A stretch of DNA of 64,000 nucleotides from Centropus unirufus (GCA_013397695.1 VYZI01000322.1:382294-446293), one strand, 5' to 3'; shown: positions 39,392 to 52,000, numbered from the stretch's first letter. A program made the numbers and translations. The notes: a model not told the origin generated them from the letters alone.

Positions 39392-39410
39392 TGTGTGTGT
39401 GTGTGTGTGT
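39392..39410. repeat. (TG)n microsatellite
   Basis: An uninterrupted TG run of about 9.5 units, preceded by the imperfect TGTATGTGTC. It may be polymorphic. Confidence 0.85.
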
Positions 39411-40707
39411 AGATAACCAAGGGAAGTTCCTTGTTAATAGCTGTGAGCCAGCTGTGTAATGTCAATGAAGACAAAGACATATGGACACGTGGAGCACCAG
39501 GAGCCCACCCAGGACCTGCTTAGCATCAGACCCATGGTAGAATCTGGCCATTGAAGCCTTCAGTGCTAACGCCAAGGGTCGGTCCTGTAATGCAGCTGTC
39601 TGACATTTGTTTGGCAGATTAATTTTTATTGCATATATTCCCAACAAGTAAGGTGCTTTCGGAGGACAACAGGCAGCATCAGGCTCTTTGGCACCTCTGT
39701 TTTCAGGACCCTTCTGCTCATTAGGTGCTGAGGGAGAGGGAAATGTCTAAGGAGTACCATGAGGGAAAGAAAAAGGTTCTGGCAGAGATTCCATTTGTTA
39801 AAGGCTGGGTGCACTATCTTGGACTTGTATGACTGGCAGATCATCATATAAGTGCAAGTGTATTCCAAATTACTTGTTTTGCTCTTTGGTGTGTATGAGT
39901 TCTTTGAATTTTTGTTTCGGGTTTTTTTTGTCTTTTTTTTTTTAATAAAAGAAGTGCCACCTTGTAGTACAATTCTCAAATTATTCTAACTGAGGGATTT
40001 AAGGGCTGAAGTATTTGTTTCTTTATCAAGTGCCGAAATTCCAATGCAATACTCAATCCCAATATGTAGATTCTTAAGAAATTTATCTAATGCTATCAAA
40101 TTGCCATAGCCTTGCAAAATGTGACAGTAGAACAGTTGTTATAACTATGGTTAACTTAGAGAGATGGCACCCCCTCAAAGAGTGGTGGTGCTCTCTGAAC
40201 AGTATTTTTAGATTTTTGGAATATTTTACATGGAATGACTTTATATTGAGTGTGCTCAAAATTCAAGATTTCAGTCTACCTCCCTAAAAAGTTAATCCCA
40301 TATCTGAAATTCAAACTAGATCCTTCTTTTCACTACTTATGATCAGCTTTACATGTTAAGCAGTTATTTAATACTGTGCTGGAGGACCTTTGGTGCAGGA
40401 ACTCATGGATAGCTCTCTACCTCTATATACACACTGGATTTGCCTATAAATAAGAGACTGAAGTTCAGTAGAAAATGCCTTTTGATGGGTTAAAAGAAGG
40501 GTATATTTCCTCTGAAAACCAGCAGTAAAAACAGTTTTTTAAATCTGTATATGACCATAAGAATATAATAGGTTCTTTGAAATATGTTGAAAGAGATGAT
40601 TTGAGGGCATAAAATTTTACAGGTTTTTCAGAATAAATGTCAAGCAAGACAGACATTCTTATTCTACTGTATTGGAACAAATATATATTCACAGCAAGTT
40701 ACTCATC

Positions 40708-41955
40708 ATCACAGAATCACTCAAAAGCACAGACTAGTTGGGGTTGTTGCTGGAGATGACCTGTCCCAATCCCCTTGCTCAGCGCTGAGTTGCTGAAGTG
40801 ATCTGATCAAGCTGTGTCTGCCCAGACTCTGAGTATCTCCAAAGATGGAGACTCCAGAACCTCTCTGGGCAGCCTCTTCCAGTGCTTGACAACTCTCACC
40901 ATTAAAAGGGGTATTTTTTCTTCCATTTTAGATGAAACATATTAAATTTCATTTTGTGCCTGTTGCCACTTATCCATTCCCTGGACAACACTGAGAAGTC
41001 TCATTCCATCTTCTTTAACCTCCACTTCATCAGGGATTTACACACATTGATAAGATTCCCCTGAGCTTTCTCAGCTTCAGGCTGAACAACCAGCCCTGTC
41101 AGCCTCACTTCAAATGGCAGATGCTCAAAAATCTGCATCATACTGGAGCACCTCCAGTAATTTAATATCTCTTTTGTACTGGAGAGCCATGACCTGGGCA
41201 CAGCATTCTCACTAGGCTGACCAGAAAGGAAGGATCATCTCCCTCGATCTGCTAGCAATGCTTTACCTAAGGAAGCCCACGATGCTGTTGGCTGTCTTCG
41301 CTACAAGGGCACACCGCTGGCTCACATTCACCTTGTCCATCAAGATCCCCAGATTACTTTCCAGCTGATCAGCTCCCAGCTTTTACTGATACAGTACTGG
41401 TACAGCTTTCACATTTTACATTATCTGCCCTCAGATGTAAAAATTTGCATTTCCCTTTGTTGAACAGTCTTGGGGTTCCTGTCAGCCCATTTCTTCAGCC
41501 CATGAAGCAGTCTCTGAATGGTGGCCCCACCCTCTGGTGTATCAGCTACCCCTCCAAGTTTCGTATTATTTGTAAACAGCTGGAGTGCATTCAGCCCCAT
41601 TATCAAGCTCATTATTGAAGATATTGAATGAAGACTGGCCTCAGTATTGATCTCGGGGGCGCACTACATGTCACTGCCTTCCAGGTGGACTTTGTGCTGC
41701 TAATCACAACCCTTTAAGCCAGGCAGTTTGGCTACTTTAAATCTATATCACTTTCCATTTATCTAGCCCATTCTTTATTGGTCCGTCTAAGGCGATACCA
41801 TGGGAGATAGCATCAAGACCTTATTTAAGTCGAGATAAACAACATCCACTGCTCTCCCCTCCCCCACCAAGCCAGTGGTTTCATCATAGAAGGTTACCAG
41901 CTTGGTCAGACATGATTTCTCCATCATCTTTAACTCTGCGCCAATTGTTGGTACC
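40708..41955 (-). mobile_element. Old CR1 LINE, about 1.2 kb including decayed RT region
   Basis: A reverse-orientation CR1 that extends further 5' than the others. Its 3' end is at 40708 (complement of '...gattctgtgatga') and it runs into the reverse-transcriptase domain near 41421-41612. There the minus strand reads NALQLFTNNTKLGGVADTPE, clearly derived from the CR1 RT palm region, where FADDTKLGG is expected. The two catalytic aspartates have become asparagines, and stops and gaps break the frame. Its divergence suggests one of the older insertions in the window. Confidence 0.88.
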
Positions 41956-44900
41956 TATGAAATAACACCAACTTTATTCTCTCACTTTTAGGATTTAGCC
42001 TGAAAAGAAAATTGAAGGCATTTGATTTTCAGATTTCTGGTCTAAGCTGACCAGAAACATTTTCACAACTGCAAAGAGAAAGAAGTAATTCTTTTCCACA
42101 GGAGTCCAGTTTTATCCAATGTTAGGACAGAAAGTGAAAAAGTTCATTGAAAATTATGTTAGACATCAGCGTTGAATAGTTGATTTGATCATTGTGGAAT
42201 GAACATGCTCATTCAGTTGATCAGCATAAGGAAAGACACAATAGTGTCAATAGAGACAATAGTACCTCATTGTCCCAAGGAATGGAGCAGTGAGAAAGAG
42301 AGCTGATGATATCTGAGTGAGCCACCTTTGTTTTCTTATTTCCCCCACTGAATGGCCTCTAGTCCTCTGCAGGCAGGTAGGTCGGTCAAGGTTTTAAAAA
42401 AAAATTGCACGACTAAATAAATTGTTTCTGTCTCCAGCTGGGCTTTTTTTTCCAAATTGGCTCAGCTATTCTGTGATTCTACATTCTACAGTTAAGATTT
42501 TGGGAAGGACTCTGAGGCTATGCACAACGTAGGCTGAGAAACTTGCACAGATGCATAGGATTTGAGAAACGATTCTAAGGAAAACAACTCCCAGCAATAA
42601 GAGAATATGTCTAAAGCAGGATACCTGCTTCACTTTAGCAAAGGAATGAATTAACTGGCTGCCTGGCCTTTGCTTGCAGACTTTGCCTTAACCAACACTG
42701 CACTTATGGATGCCGAGAATGTACCTTGAGAAGATTCTTATAACTAATCATGATAAAAAACATATTTTCAACAACCCCATAAATTAATCAAAGCTCTCTT
42801 TTACAGTAGGAAAGAAATAACCCTCACAAAAAATTAGAGATCCAAGCTCCCAATCTAACATCCGTGAGCTGTATCACACCCATACCCATGCCTGGTCAAG
42901 CTCAGGGACGCCGATTAGATCAGAGCTTCTGTGCAGGCACTCAATTGAATAATCAAGTTTTAAAGCAGACAGTCATGAACAGGAATGAAGGGGACTGGAG
43001 TTTTTTTTTACTGCTAAAAAGAGTACCAGAATTACTCAAAGAGAAAGTGAAACAGTATTTCCACTGAAGGGAAACCTGGAAATGCAATTGAGATTGTTAT
43101 TACATTAAGAGCCTGGTTAATTGAGAAGGGGGGGAGATATTTAAAAGTCCTTAGGCAAAGTCAGTACCTAATGAGAATATCTGGGCTTTAAAGGTTCTTA
43201 CAGTTTGTCACTAGATGTCAGCCTGCACCTTCAGGTTCATATTCTGTAGCAAGAGCACCTCTCTTCCAGCACCCCACCAGAAATCTCCATTAGGAGGATA
43301 CCAGTCACAGAAACCTCTTAAAGAACTCTGTAAGTACTGTATGTATCTTTCATCTGTATTTATTTCAGTTCATGAAAAGCAATTGCTACAAATGAAGGCA
43401 TGAACATTTGGAGGAAACAGAAGTGTTTTTGCAAAGCATTGCACTGATTACATAGGAACCCGTCAGATACCCAGAACAATTTGTTGTTCACATGTAGTCT
43501 CAAAAGCTAGACCAGGAAAGACGCTCTTGTCAGGGCCCCACCTTGATGCTGTGTGCACACTCAGAGCAGCTGCCCCTTCCTTACAATGCTCTGCATGGTA
43601 CCTCTCCCCAGTTTCATGCACTGACAGAACTCGCAGCAGAGCTGGAGCAAACTTCCCTCTGCTCATGCACAGCTGGACCAGTACTCTCTGGCCTTGCTGG
43701 ACACACACCAACCTGCACAGCCTGAATTGATGGTCTGGACAGTTTTAGAGGAGATACACTTCTTTCAAACAGCATCTTCATGACATACACCTGGCAGCTC
43801 AGAGGCTTAAGAGCTGGCCTCTAAATCCGTCGGCCAGTCTCCACATACATTCATGGTATTTTCTTATTTGGCTAATTGGCCAGATGTAAGCTTTTACGCA
43901 TTTAGTGACTGGGTACGGGGGGCTTCCTCTGAGCATGGTATCTTGCTAGTTTTCTGAACATCATCTATTTTACTTAGTTGTTTCGCTGGCATAAAAATAC
44001 AGCTACATTGACATCCACTAAAGCACATGGATTTTGTTACACTGAGCACCACAGAGGATGTCTTTTCAGCAATTTGCTAAATTCATAGTTATTCTACAGA
44101 TGCTTGGATAGCTTTTATGTACTACACAAGAACATTTACACATTAGGATAGCGATTAAAATTCTAGCAAGCCAAGCAAGAAACTGCTGTTCAAAAGTAAA
44201 CACTAAGAAGAAAGTCTGGCTTCAAGATTCATCCCCTCTTCTTAATTTAGGTACTTTCTTCTAGCCTATAGAGACATAGTTAGAGTTCTCTGAATGCTGG
44301 AGTTAAGTGTTCATGGTATCCTTTTTCTGACACAAATTTTTTTTTCATCTGCTAGGACAGGTGCTGGGGCTTTTTTCTAGAACATGTGAGATCTAAACAC
44401 ATTTCTTGCAAACTCTTTGACCTATTAGGCTGCTAGATTTATACGTCTAGAAAGCTTTCAATCTCTTGCATGGCATACTGAAACTTTAATTGAACCAGGA
44501 CCTGGGAGCAAGTCATCTTTGCTCTTGGAAAGGGGATCCTTGAATTCAGACCTCGACCCAATTTCTCCTCTGTATTTACAAGGACAAAAAATTTTGGCAC
44601 TTCCTCATTGGAGCTCACACCCTAAACACTATGCTTCAAAGTAGTTTTCAGGGGCTTACATTCCCCTTTTGATCCAGTAATGGTGAACAACTCGTACAAC
44701 AGGGAACTGTTTCAAGCCAGAGTATCTGAGCGCATTCACAGAGTAGATCATAGGCTCAGTCATTCACGAGAGACATGAAAGGGAGGGGAGCTGAGTTTCC
44801 CAGGCTGTGAGCAAAAGTTCTGCCCACTTATTAAGCGTTTCAAAAGGGAATAGGAGGGAGCATAATTTGTACATGCATTGAAAGTGCAACAGGAGAAGCA

Positions 44901-47219
44901 TATCTAGACATAGATGCAAAGGGATGGGGGAACGAGTTAAGTTCACAGCCCCTGCTAACTTAGAGTGGCCTGGCACAGGGTGTTCCGTGTTGGGACGCAG
45001 ACCTGCCTCCCTCTTTTAGGATACACACTGTGTCCAGTCCTTACTGAAATATCCCCAATGAAGCAAAGAGGTAAATGCTTCACATATAAGCTCAGGATCA
45101 AACTTCTAGGCACAAAAAAATTTACCAGAAACAACTTAAGTACCTATAGACTTCAACTGGCAGCCAATTCAGGATTTAGGAACTTAAGAGTAGCAGTTGT
45201 ACAATACTTAGATGCTCAACGTCTGTGGATTATCCAGAGTCTTTGCATCTGTGCAAGTATATCCATCAGCTGCCAGCTCAGTCCTGCTCTTCTCCAGGCA
45301 CCAATATCTTCCCAGTTAGCAAGCACTGAAGGCTGTAGTAGAAGTCTCCTGCCTTGGAAAAGCAGGACAACAGCTTCTCCTTGCAAGTAGCAGAACCAGC
45401 TGCTTCCTAACCCAACCTGCTTTTTACAACAGGAGTTACAATGTACAGTAAACCTAAGAGTCTGCAAAGCATAATTGCCACAAACAGTACTGCAATATTC
45501 TCTGGGCAGAAATAGCAGGTTTGTTCCACATCAGTAGTTAGAGGTGACAAACAATCCTCTGCAGAAAGGCTTTTTTTAGCGGTCAGGCAGATGTAGGAGT
45601 TAGGGTGCAGGGGATGCAGTTGGAAATGGAGAGGGGTTTTGAATGTCAAAATTATATATTCATCTCATAGGCTGTACTAGGGATTAATGAAGTTGTGTTT
45701 TGACAACAAAACCAGAAGTGTTGTATTTATTGATCTTTTGAAAGAAATATTTTGAGCTTTTAACTTTGAATTGTTTTTCCGCATAATTTAGAAAATATTT
45801 TTAAAAGTAAATATATAACCTTAAGAAGTTTCACAGTTTTACACTTTTTTCATGCCCTTAAAAGTTCGTTTCAGATATAAATCAAATTATTTCCCAGATG
45901 TTTCTCTGGAACACGGGCAGGGACAGGCATTGTCCTTGCCCTTCTCCGGGGTGTGACAGCTCTGAACTGCAGGTTCTAGGGCTGCTCACAACAGAGGAAC
46001 TGAAACACTGGCAAGTGCAAAGCCTTAACAAACACTTCAGCAGAACAAAACCCTTTGTGCTTGGTTTTAGCTGAACCCAGAAATACCCCAGAGAAAGCAG
46101 CTTGAAGTGGGTATGATTTGTTTCTTTCCCCCACACCACCTCTTTTTTTTTTATTTTTTTTTTTTTTGATTTATAGTTGTGCTGATTTCCTGGGGGGAAA
46201 CACAAACAGCCTGAAACACAGCAAGAACAAAGCCTGCAGCCTCAGTGCCCTGGGAGAGACACTTGCATTGCCACACATGGTTTGAGGCTGTGGGTTTCCC
46301 CTCTGGCAGCCTGAAGAGAGGCTGGCGAACATGACGTCAAGGGGCTCACATCCTCCCCTCCAAACATCAGCAAAGCAATACCTCTCCATGAAGCTGCAAG
46401 ACCTGTCCTTGTATTTATCCTTTGCTATCTGGGTTGCTCTGTATCCTGGCAGCAGCAGCAGGTATGAGGGGAGCTGGGAAAGGAGATCCTGGGGAGATTT
46501 GAAGGGGAGCACAGTGCTCCTTGGTCCCTCTCTTTCCTGGGACCCTAAAAGAGGGGAAGGGACCAAGCCAGAACAAGCAGGAGTCCTATACTCACTTGTC
46601 CTGGTTGTGCCCATCGGGGTAGGTATGAAATAGGACACAGGCTGCCTGATTTCTGTGCCCTCACTAGGATTCAGGCAGCAGTGACCACAGCTGGGCTGGC
46701 ACAAATTTTAATGGCATTCAGCAGTGAGAAACTAGCCCAGCTCCCTCCCCCTGCCACAAACACAGATTAAGGGGTGGGAGGGCTGCTGGCCCCTTGCTGC
46801 TTGCACCTCCAGGCTGGTGGGGACACAGATGAGGCCTTCCAGCCTTGCCCTACCCTCTCCGGCTCCTCTCCCTGCTATGATGCTGTGAATATCCTGCATC
46901 CTCCCAGGAAGGAGTCCTGTCACCCTCCCCAGTTTGTCTTCCCTGAAACAGGTGTAAGCACTAAAAAAGCATCTCCTAGAGACACTCTGATCCCCAGTGC
47001 CTCCTCCTACTCCTGTTCTCCAGTGTGAAGGACGTTTTCAAGACAACTATTTACATCAACGAGCTTCTGTGAGCAGACAGAACCCCAAAAAAGCATCTCT
47101 TATATAGAGAGTCTCCCTTACCCATCCCTACTCCCCTTATCCCTACCAGGCATTCAATATGCCCTGGCCACATCTTGCACAGATCCCACAGTCCCACCCT
47201 GCAGAGTCCCCTGCCCATC
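41956..47219. other. Gene-free interval before RXFP3
   Basis: About 5.3 kb without recognised exons. Open frames here, the longest being 46171-46704 on the - strand (177 codons), show no domain, no signal peptide and no conserved motif, and I treat them as chance. Composition becomes more GC-rich from about 46200. A T-run at 46143-46167 contains TTTATT, which is AATAAA on the - strand. Confidence 0.65.
46150..46155 (-). terminator. Possible RXFP3 polyadenylation signal
   Basis: TTTATT on the + strand reads AATAAA for RXFP3, about 1.07 kb after its stop. It sits inside a poly-T tract, so it may be fortuitous. Another lies near 45726. Confidence 0.25.
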
Positions 47220-48557
47220 TCAGTAGCGCTGCTCTGTGGAGCCAACAGGCAGCAGGTCATAGCGGCTGCTGTACATCACCATCCCAGGGGGGTAGTAGGC
47301 CATCTCCTGCTGGACAGCTGCAGCAGGGGAAGAAGCAATGACGGGGTGAACTGGCACCAAGGCATGCAGGGCTTGCTCCTCCTGCTCAGGCTTGGTGGTG
47401 TCGGTAAAAGGGCGCATGGTGGTGAGGGAAGGTGAAGTGATTCTCCAGAGAAGGCTCTTCAGTGCCTTGCGGAACTCTCTGCGCATAAGGCAGTAGAAGA
47501 TGGGATTGAGGCAGCTGTTGGAGTGTGCCAGGCATACACTGATGGGAAAGAGGTACACTTGGGAGAGGAAGTACTCAGTGCTGAAGTGCACCACGTTGAG
47601 TTTGATGAGGATGCCCCATGTTGTTAGCGCTTGGTTAGGCAGCCAGCACAAGAAGAAAGACAGCACCACGATGGACACTGACTTAGTCACTTTGGAACGA
47701 CGCTTGGTGCTGGGGCCACTGCAGGTGCGACCAACATGTTTGTCACTGATGAAGCGCACGAGGAGCAAGTAGCAGAGGCTGATGACGATCAGCGGCACCA
47801 CAAAGCCCAGCAGCACCTTCTGGATGTGGTATAGACCCAGCCAGAACTGGGCATTGTTGCCTCGTCCCTCAGGGAACTTGACAAGGCAGAGCACATCATC
47901 AAAGACAGTGGCAGTGGTGGAAAAAATGGCATGAGGCAGAGAAGCCAGAATAGCTAACAGCCAGATGAGTGCACAAAGCCACTTGGCAGAGCAGCAGCCA
48001 CCCAGTGGGTCACGTCGTCGCTTTTTCTTCAAGGCTGAAGCCACAGAGCGGTATCGAGCCACACTCATGGCAGTGAGAAAGAAGACACTGGCATACATAT
48101 TCATGGCGGTCACATATGAGACAATCTTACACATTGCCTTGCCGAAGAGCCAGTTGAAGTCCAGCGCATTCTCCACTGCCCAGAACGGCAAGGTCAGCAC
48201 AAACTGGAAGTCAGTCACTGCCAGGCTGGTCACAAAGAGATTGATGGAGGACTTTCTCCAGCCTTGTTTGCTTTTCATCAGGTAGAGCACCAGCAGGTTG
48301 CCCACCAGCCCCAGGGCGCACACCACGGAGTACACGAGCGAGATGATAATCCTCACCACGTCAGAGCTGTCCCCTTGCATCCCGTCGGCTCTCTCCAGAT
48401 TTACGTTCTTGAAGAGCTGCATGAAGGACACGTTGCTCCTGTTGCCCACCTGGGCGCCGTCCAGGAAACCAAGCGGCACTTCCCAGGACTCCCAGTCTGC
48501 TCCTTCCTTCATGCCGGCGGCCGGCGAGCAGGCACCGCGCTCGCAGGGCTCGCCCAT
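47220..48557 (-). CDS. RXFP3: Relaxin-3 receptor 1 (RXFP3), intronless GPCR
   Basis: A class A peptide receptor for relaxin-3 at the plasma membrane, coupling to Gi/o in mammals. The single open frame encodes 445 residues (human 469). The N-terminus has two overlapping sequons NRSNVS (N39, N42). TM1 includes GNLLVLYLM (N87), TM2 LAVTD (D116), TM3 starts at C143 and ends with ARY (167-169) in place of DRY. C224 in loop 2 is the expected disulfide partner, TM6 has CWLP (304-307) and TM7 NPIFY (351-355). The C-terminus YYPPGMVMYSSRYDLLP matches the human tail almost exactly. Loops 2 and 3 inside the cell are shorter than in human. An in-frame stop lies just upstream (TAG complement at 48564-48566); Met16 (codon at 48510-48512) is an alternative start. 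The gene is convergent to SLC45A2 and divergent from ADAMTS12. Confidence 0.96.
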   Translation of the reverse strand: MGEPCERGACSPAAGMKEGADWESWEVPLGFLDGAQVGNRSNVSFMQLFKNVNLERADGMQGDSSDVVRIIISLVYSVVCALGLVGNLLVLYLMKSKQGWRKSSINLFVTSLAVTDFQFVLTLPFWAVENALDFNWLFGKAMCKIVSYVTAMNMYASVFFLTAMSVARYRSVASALKKKRRRDPLGGCCSAKWLCALIWLLAILASLPHAIFSTTATVFDDVLCLVKFPEGRGNNAQFWLGLYHIQKVLLGFVVPLIVISLCYLLLVRFISDKHVGRTCSGPSTKRRSKVTKSVSIVVLSFFLCWLPNQALTTWGILIKLNVVHFSTEYFLSQVYLFPISVCLAHSNSCLNPIFYCLMRREFRKALKSLLWRITSPSLTTMRPFTDTTKPEQEEQALHALVPVHPVIASSPAAAVQQEMAYYPPGMVMYSSRYDLLPVGSTEQRY

Positions 48558-49390
48558 CCCATGCTAGGGACGCGGCGCCGGCTGCGGGGCTGCGGGCGAG
48601 GCTGCGGGGCGNNNNNNNNNNNNNNNNNNNNNNNNNNNNNNNNNNNNNNNNNNNNNNNNNNNNNNNNNNNNNNNNNNNNNNNNNNNNNNNNNNNNNNNNN
48701 NNNNNNNCCCGCCCCGCCGCCCCCGCCGCATCTTCCGCCGGCAGCGCGGGCAAACCGCGTCTCCCCGGGTGAGGCTGGCAAGTGCCCGACCCGAGGCGAT
48801 GCCGTCTCCCAAAAAGTCCGCTCAGGGCGTCAGCTCCTAGAGACATCCCTCTTCCCGCGCCCCGACTCCCTACACCCCCCAGACTTTTCGGCTGTGCTGG
48901 GGAAGGGCTGCGGGCTTCGCTGCTGAGCCGCGGGGCGACCCCGACCCACCTGCGTTGTGCCGCCCGCACCACTCCCGGTCGGGCTTCTCCACTGTCCAAA
49001 AGGGATGCAAACAGCTTTCCTGCTTTCGGGACGCAGTGACTATCCCTAGTTTTAAAACGAACGGACGACGATGCTGTAAAGCCCGACTGCCGGTAACACG
49101 CAGTGCCTGGGTGAAGGAGAAAGCGGGCGAGTCCCGCGCCGGGCGGAACGCGCTCCCCGGGAAGAAGCGGGGCGTCCGCGGGCTCCTGGCAGCCGCCCGC
49201 CCGCCCGCAGGGGGCCCCGGAGCACCGGGAAGCGGCGCCGTCGCCTCGTGCCGCCGGCTCCGTCCCAGCCCTGCGCCCTGCCCCAAGATCCCTTTGCCGT
49301 CAGTTCTGCAGCGGGAACAGAACGCAACCGGTGGGAGCAGGAACGCAGGCTTTCCTTCATCCGTCCTGCTGCTACATAAATCAAAATAAG
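48558..49390 (-). promoter_or_regulatory. RXFP3 5' GC-rich region / CpG island (gapped)
   Basis: Composition jumps to very high GC with dense CpG from the RXFP3 start to about 49370, then falls abruptly to AT-rich sequence at about 49375. It probably holds the RXFP3 promoter and 5' UTR. The open frames on both strands here (for example 48870-49397 -, 48955-49389 +) are composition-driven. The 96-base gap interrupts it. Confidence 0.6.
48612..48707. other. Assembly gap (96 N)
   Basis: A run of N flanked by extreme GC sequence (GCTGCGGGGCG on the left, CCCGCCCCGCCGCC on the right). It begins 55 bp upstream of the RXFP3 start codon. Any apparent protein crossing it is meaningless. Confidence 0.99.
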
Positions 49391-52000
49391 TGCACATTTT
49401 GAAAACTCAAGTTACCACATACACCTAAATAAACCCTGTAAATCAGCCATCGGGGGAGATTAAGGGAAGATTTAACAAGTGAGTTATTTCTTCAAAGTCA
49501 TTAAACTGATTTATCTTAATGCAATTCCTGCAAAGATGTCACTGTGTATGCCATATGTTGCCAGTGGTCCATTCATCGCTATGGTTTATACCTACAGCAA
49601 CCCTAAAAAAGTATTAGCCAGATCATAGGAGTGCTAAAGGGGAACAGCAGTAATTAGGATGTCTTATATGTCATTTGTACTGCACATAATGAGGATACAG
49701 CTTACTCGTATCAGAAATGCAATGCTATCAGAAGGCTTAGCCTCCAGATCACTTGGTACACTAAATACATTGGTACTATAATGAAACAAACAAAACAAAT
49801 AACGGCCCTTCAAAAGGCTGACTGCAGCAGGCCTTGAAATATGGGTTCCTGACATTTCTTCACCACTGTCTCTAAATCATGGATTTTTTTCTAGTCTCCC
49901 ATAGCCCTTAATCACTGGCTCTGGTTGAATTCAGGTGGCATTTTCAGCAGCAGAGTATTAGGTGGCATCCATCAGCCTGCTGAACAGCAACAGTTTCTGA
50001 AATCCTCTCACCCAAAGCAAAACACCCCTGCAGTAAAACCTAACAGCCCCACCAGACCCATCAGTGTTCCATAGCCAACTGTATAATTGTACAGGCAGGA
50101 GAGAAAGGATCCTTCAATTCCAGCAGTGCAACAATTATATAAACAAGAAAAGGGAAAACTCTGAGTTTTAGCCAGAGTTGCACTGCTGCAGAGTTTGGTA
50201 CTGTGAACAGTACAGGAGGCAAAGTGACTTCAGCCCTCAGCAGCCGTGACTGCCTTAGCGTGAGTTTCAGCACTTAACTGAGAAAGTTAATGCTGCAGAG
50301 GATGAACAGCAATAAAGATTCAGAAAGAGAAGGCGATGGGAAATAATGTTTGAAGATTTACTGCTTTTAGACAAAGCAACAGTGTGAACTGTGGTACCTC
50401 ACAGCAACCCTAGTCGTGGATTTTGAACTCAGGGCTGCAGATGTAAAATGCGTCTCCAGGTGTTTTGCTCATATTCTGATGACAAGAGAAATTCCTTGTC
50501 AGTCTCCGATGGCTTTTTCTTCTGTCACTCTTCACCTCAGAGAAGATATTTTAGAGTCTGGTAAAGGAATTTTCTACACCTGGATAAATAATAAAATAAA
50601 TATTCACTGAATAACTTATTCATCACACTATCAGTATATTTCCATAGTGGGAATAATGTTAAAAAAGTCATAAGTTAATTAGAAAAAGTAATGCAAAATT
50701 AATCAGATACATTACCTAAGGATCATTATTCTGGAAAATACAGAATTTTATTTGTTCCTTATTTATGAATTTATTTATAAATCCCTAATTTATACCAAAA
50801 GTTTGTTGTTAATATATAACTTTTTTTTCGTTTTTTGTTATCAAAGTGTAACTGGCGTTACTGACTTAATGATTTCGAAAACTAATAAACTTGAAGGGTA
50901 AAGGCTTTCAGGAAGTATTCTGGTGATAATAGGGAAAAAATGGCTGATTTATTTACTTAGAAACCTCAAACAGATTCTGTAAGGCTTTATTAAAGGCATT
51001 CTGGGGTTTATATAGTACCATGTGATAATAACCCATGGGGCTGAGGCTGCTAGTTTGCTTTGAGATAGCATCAATCTGTACAGCAGACTTAGGAAACCTG
51101 CACCAGTTCAGACCACCAGCAGAAACTGCCCAACAATTCTGTCACTACTGTATCAGAGATAAATGTGTCCCCACAAGTACTTTTCAAATAGCCTTTAAAA
51201 ATGTTTGAGATAAATGCACAAAATAAACATTTGCTGAAAATTATAATTTCCCTACAATTTACCCTGAAGGATCACCATCATTTTCCACTTCCTTTACAGA
51301 CCTCATATGCAAACGAAAGATGGATTATTATTACAGTAGTGACTGAGCCAGCTGTACACTGTTCTCAGATGTTTTGCTGGGGAGATTGGGTTCTGTTTTC
51401 AACAGAAAAGCCATTTTTGTAGATTAAAGCAGATTTTTTAAATAGTAAATATATTGCTATTTTAAATACAGAAACATGGGACAATTTCTTGAGGCATTTT
51501 TGTAGCAGAAAAGGATGCTTTTACCTTTCTATTCAACATACTAAATCAACAAGTAGTAAAAACAAAGCTCTCAAACATAATTCATTAAAAAATTATTAAT
51601 ATGTGTTACATAGATGGGCTTTATATTATCCTTAAATGTTGCATTCTTGCCATAGGGTTCTGTTTTATTAATATTTTCGTGGCATTTTTTTGCTCATTAA
51701 AACAATTTTTTTTGGAGCAGAAGAAGGAAGAAGAAAGAGGAAAAAAAGGGCATCTCTCACCTCTTTATTTTCTCATTTCTAGTTTCTGCAACTCACATGG
51801 TCTTCATTTGGCTCCTTAGGAGCTCAGGGCCACAGTCTCATGCTTTTGACTATAGTCAGACAATAATTGTTAACAGTTACATTTTGAGCTTTCTCCATAT
51901 TTTCTCCATTCTGAGAGAGAACGTTTGATGTGACTTTGTGTGTATCTGCCATGTAAATCTTCCTATGGTTTTCTCAAGGTTTTCATTATAACACAGACAT

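Larger units (their letters stand above)
35132..40707 (+). other. SLC45A2 3' UTR and downstream gene-free sequence
   Basis: AATAAA signals at 35492-35497, 36132-36137 and 36518-36523 suggest alternative SLC45A2 3' ends of about 0.4, 1.0 and 1.4 kb. Beyond them the sequence is AT-rich, without recognisable exons or transposons. A (TG)n microsatellite lies at 39392-39410. Confidence 0.7.

Noticed and set aside
42455..42492. Possible tiny CR1 3' tail (GCTCAGCTATTCTGTGATTCTAC)
   Set aside because: The resemblance covers only about 30 bases without the diagnostic block upstream, which is too little to call.
44965..45390. 141-codon + strand frame between SLC45A2 and RXFP3
   Set aside because: No recognisable motif and no supporting splice structure; length is within chance expectation for this much sequence.
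46171..46704. 177-codon open frame on the - strand upstream of the RXFP3 3' side
   Set aside because: No domain, no signal peptide, no membrane segment, low-complexity composition and a T-run at one end. No sign of splicing or of similarity to a known family.
48264..49397. Long open frames around the RXFP3 5' end, some running through the N gap
   Set aside because: They are antisense or out-of-frame shadows in GC-rich DNA, and those crossing the gap contain undefined residues.
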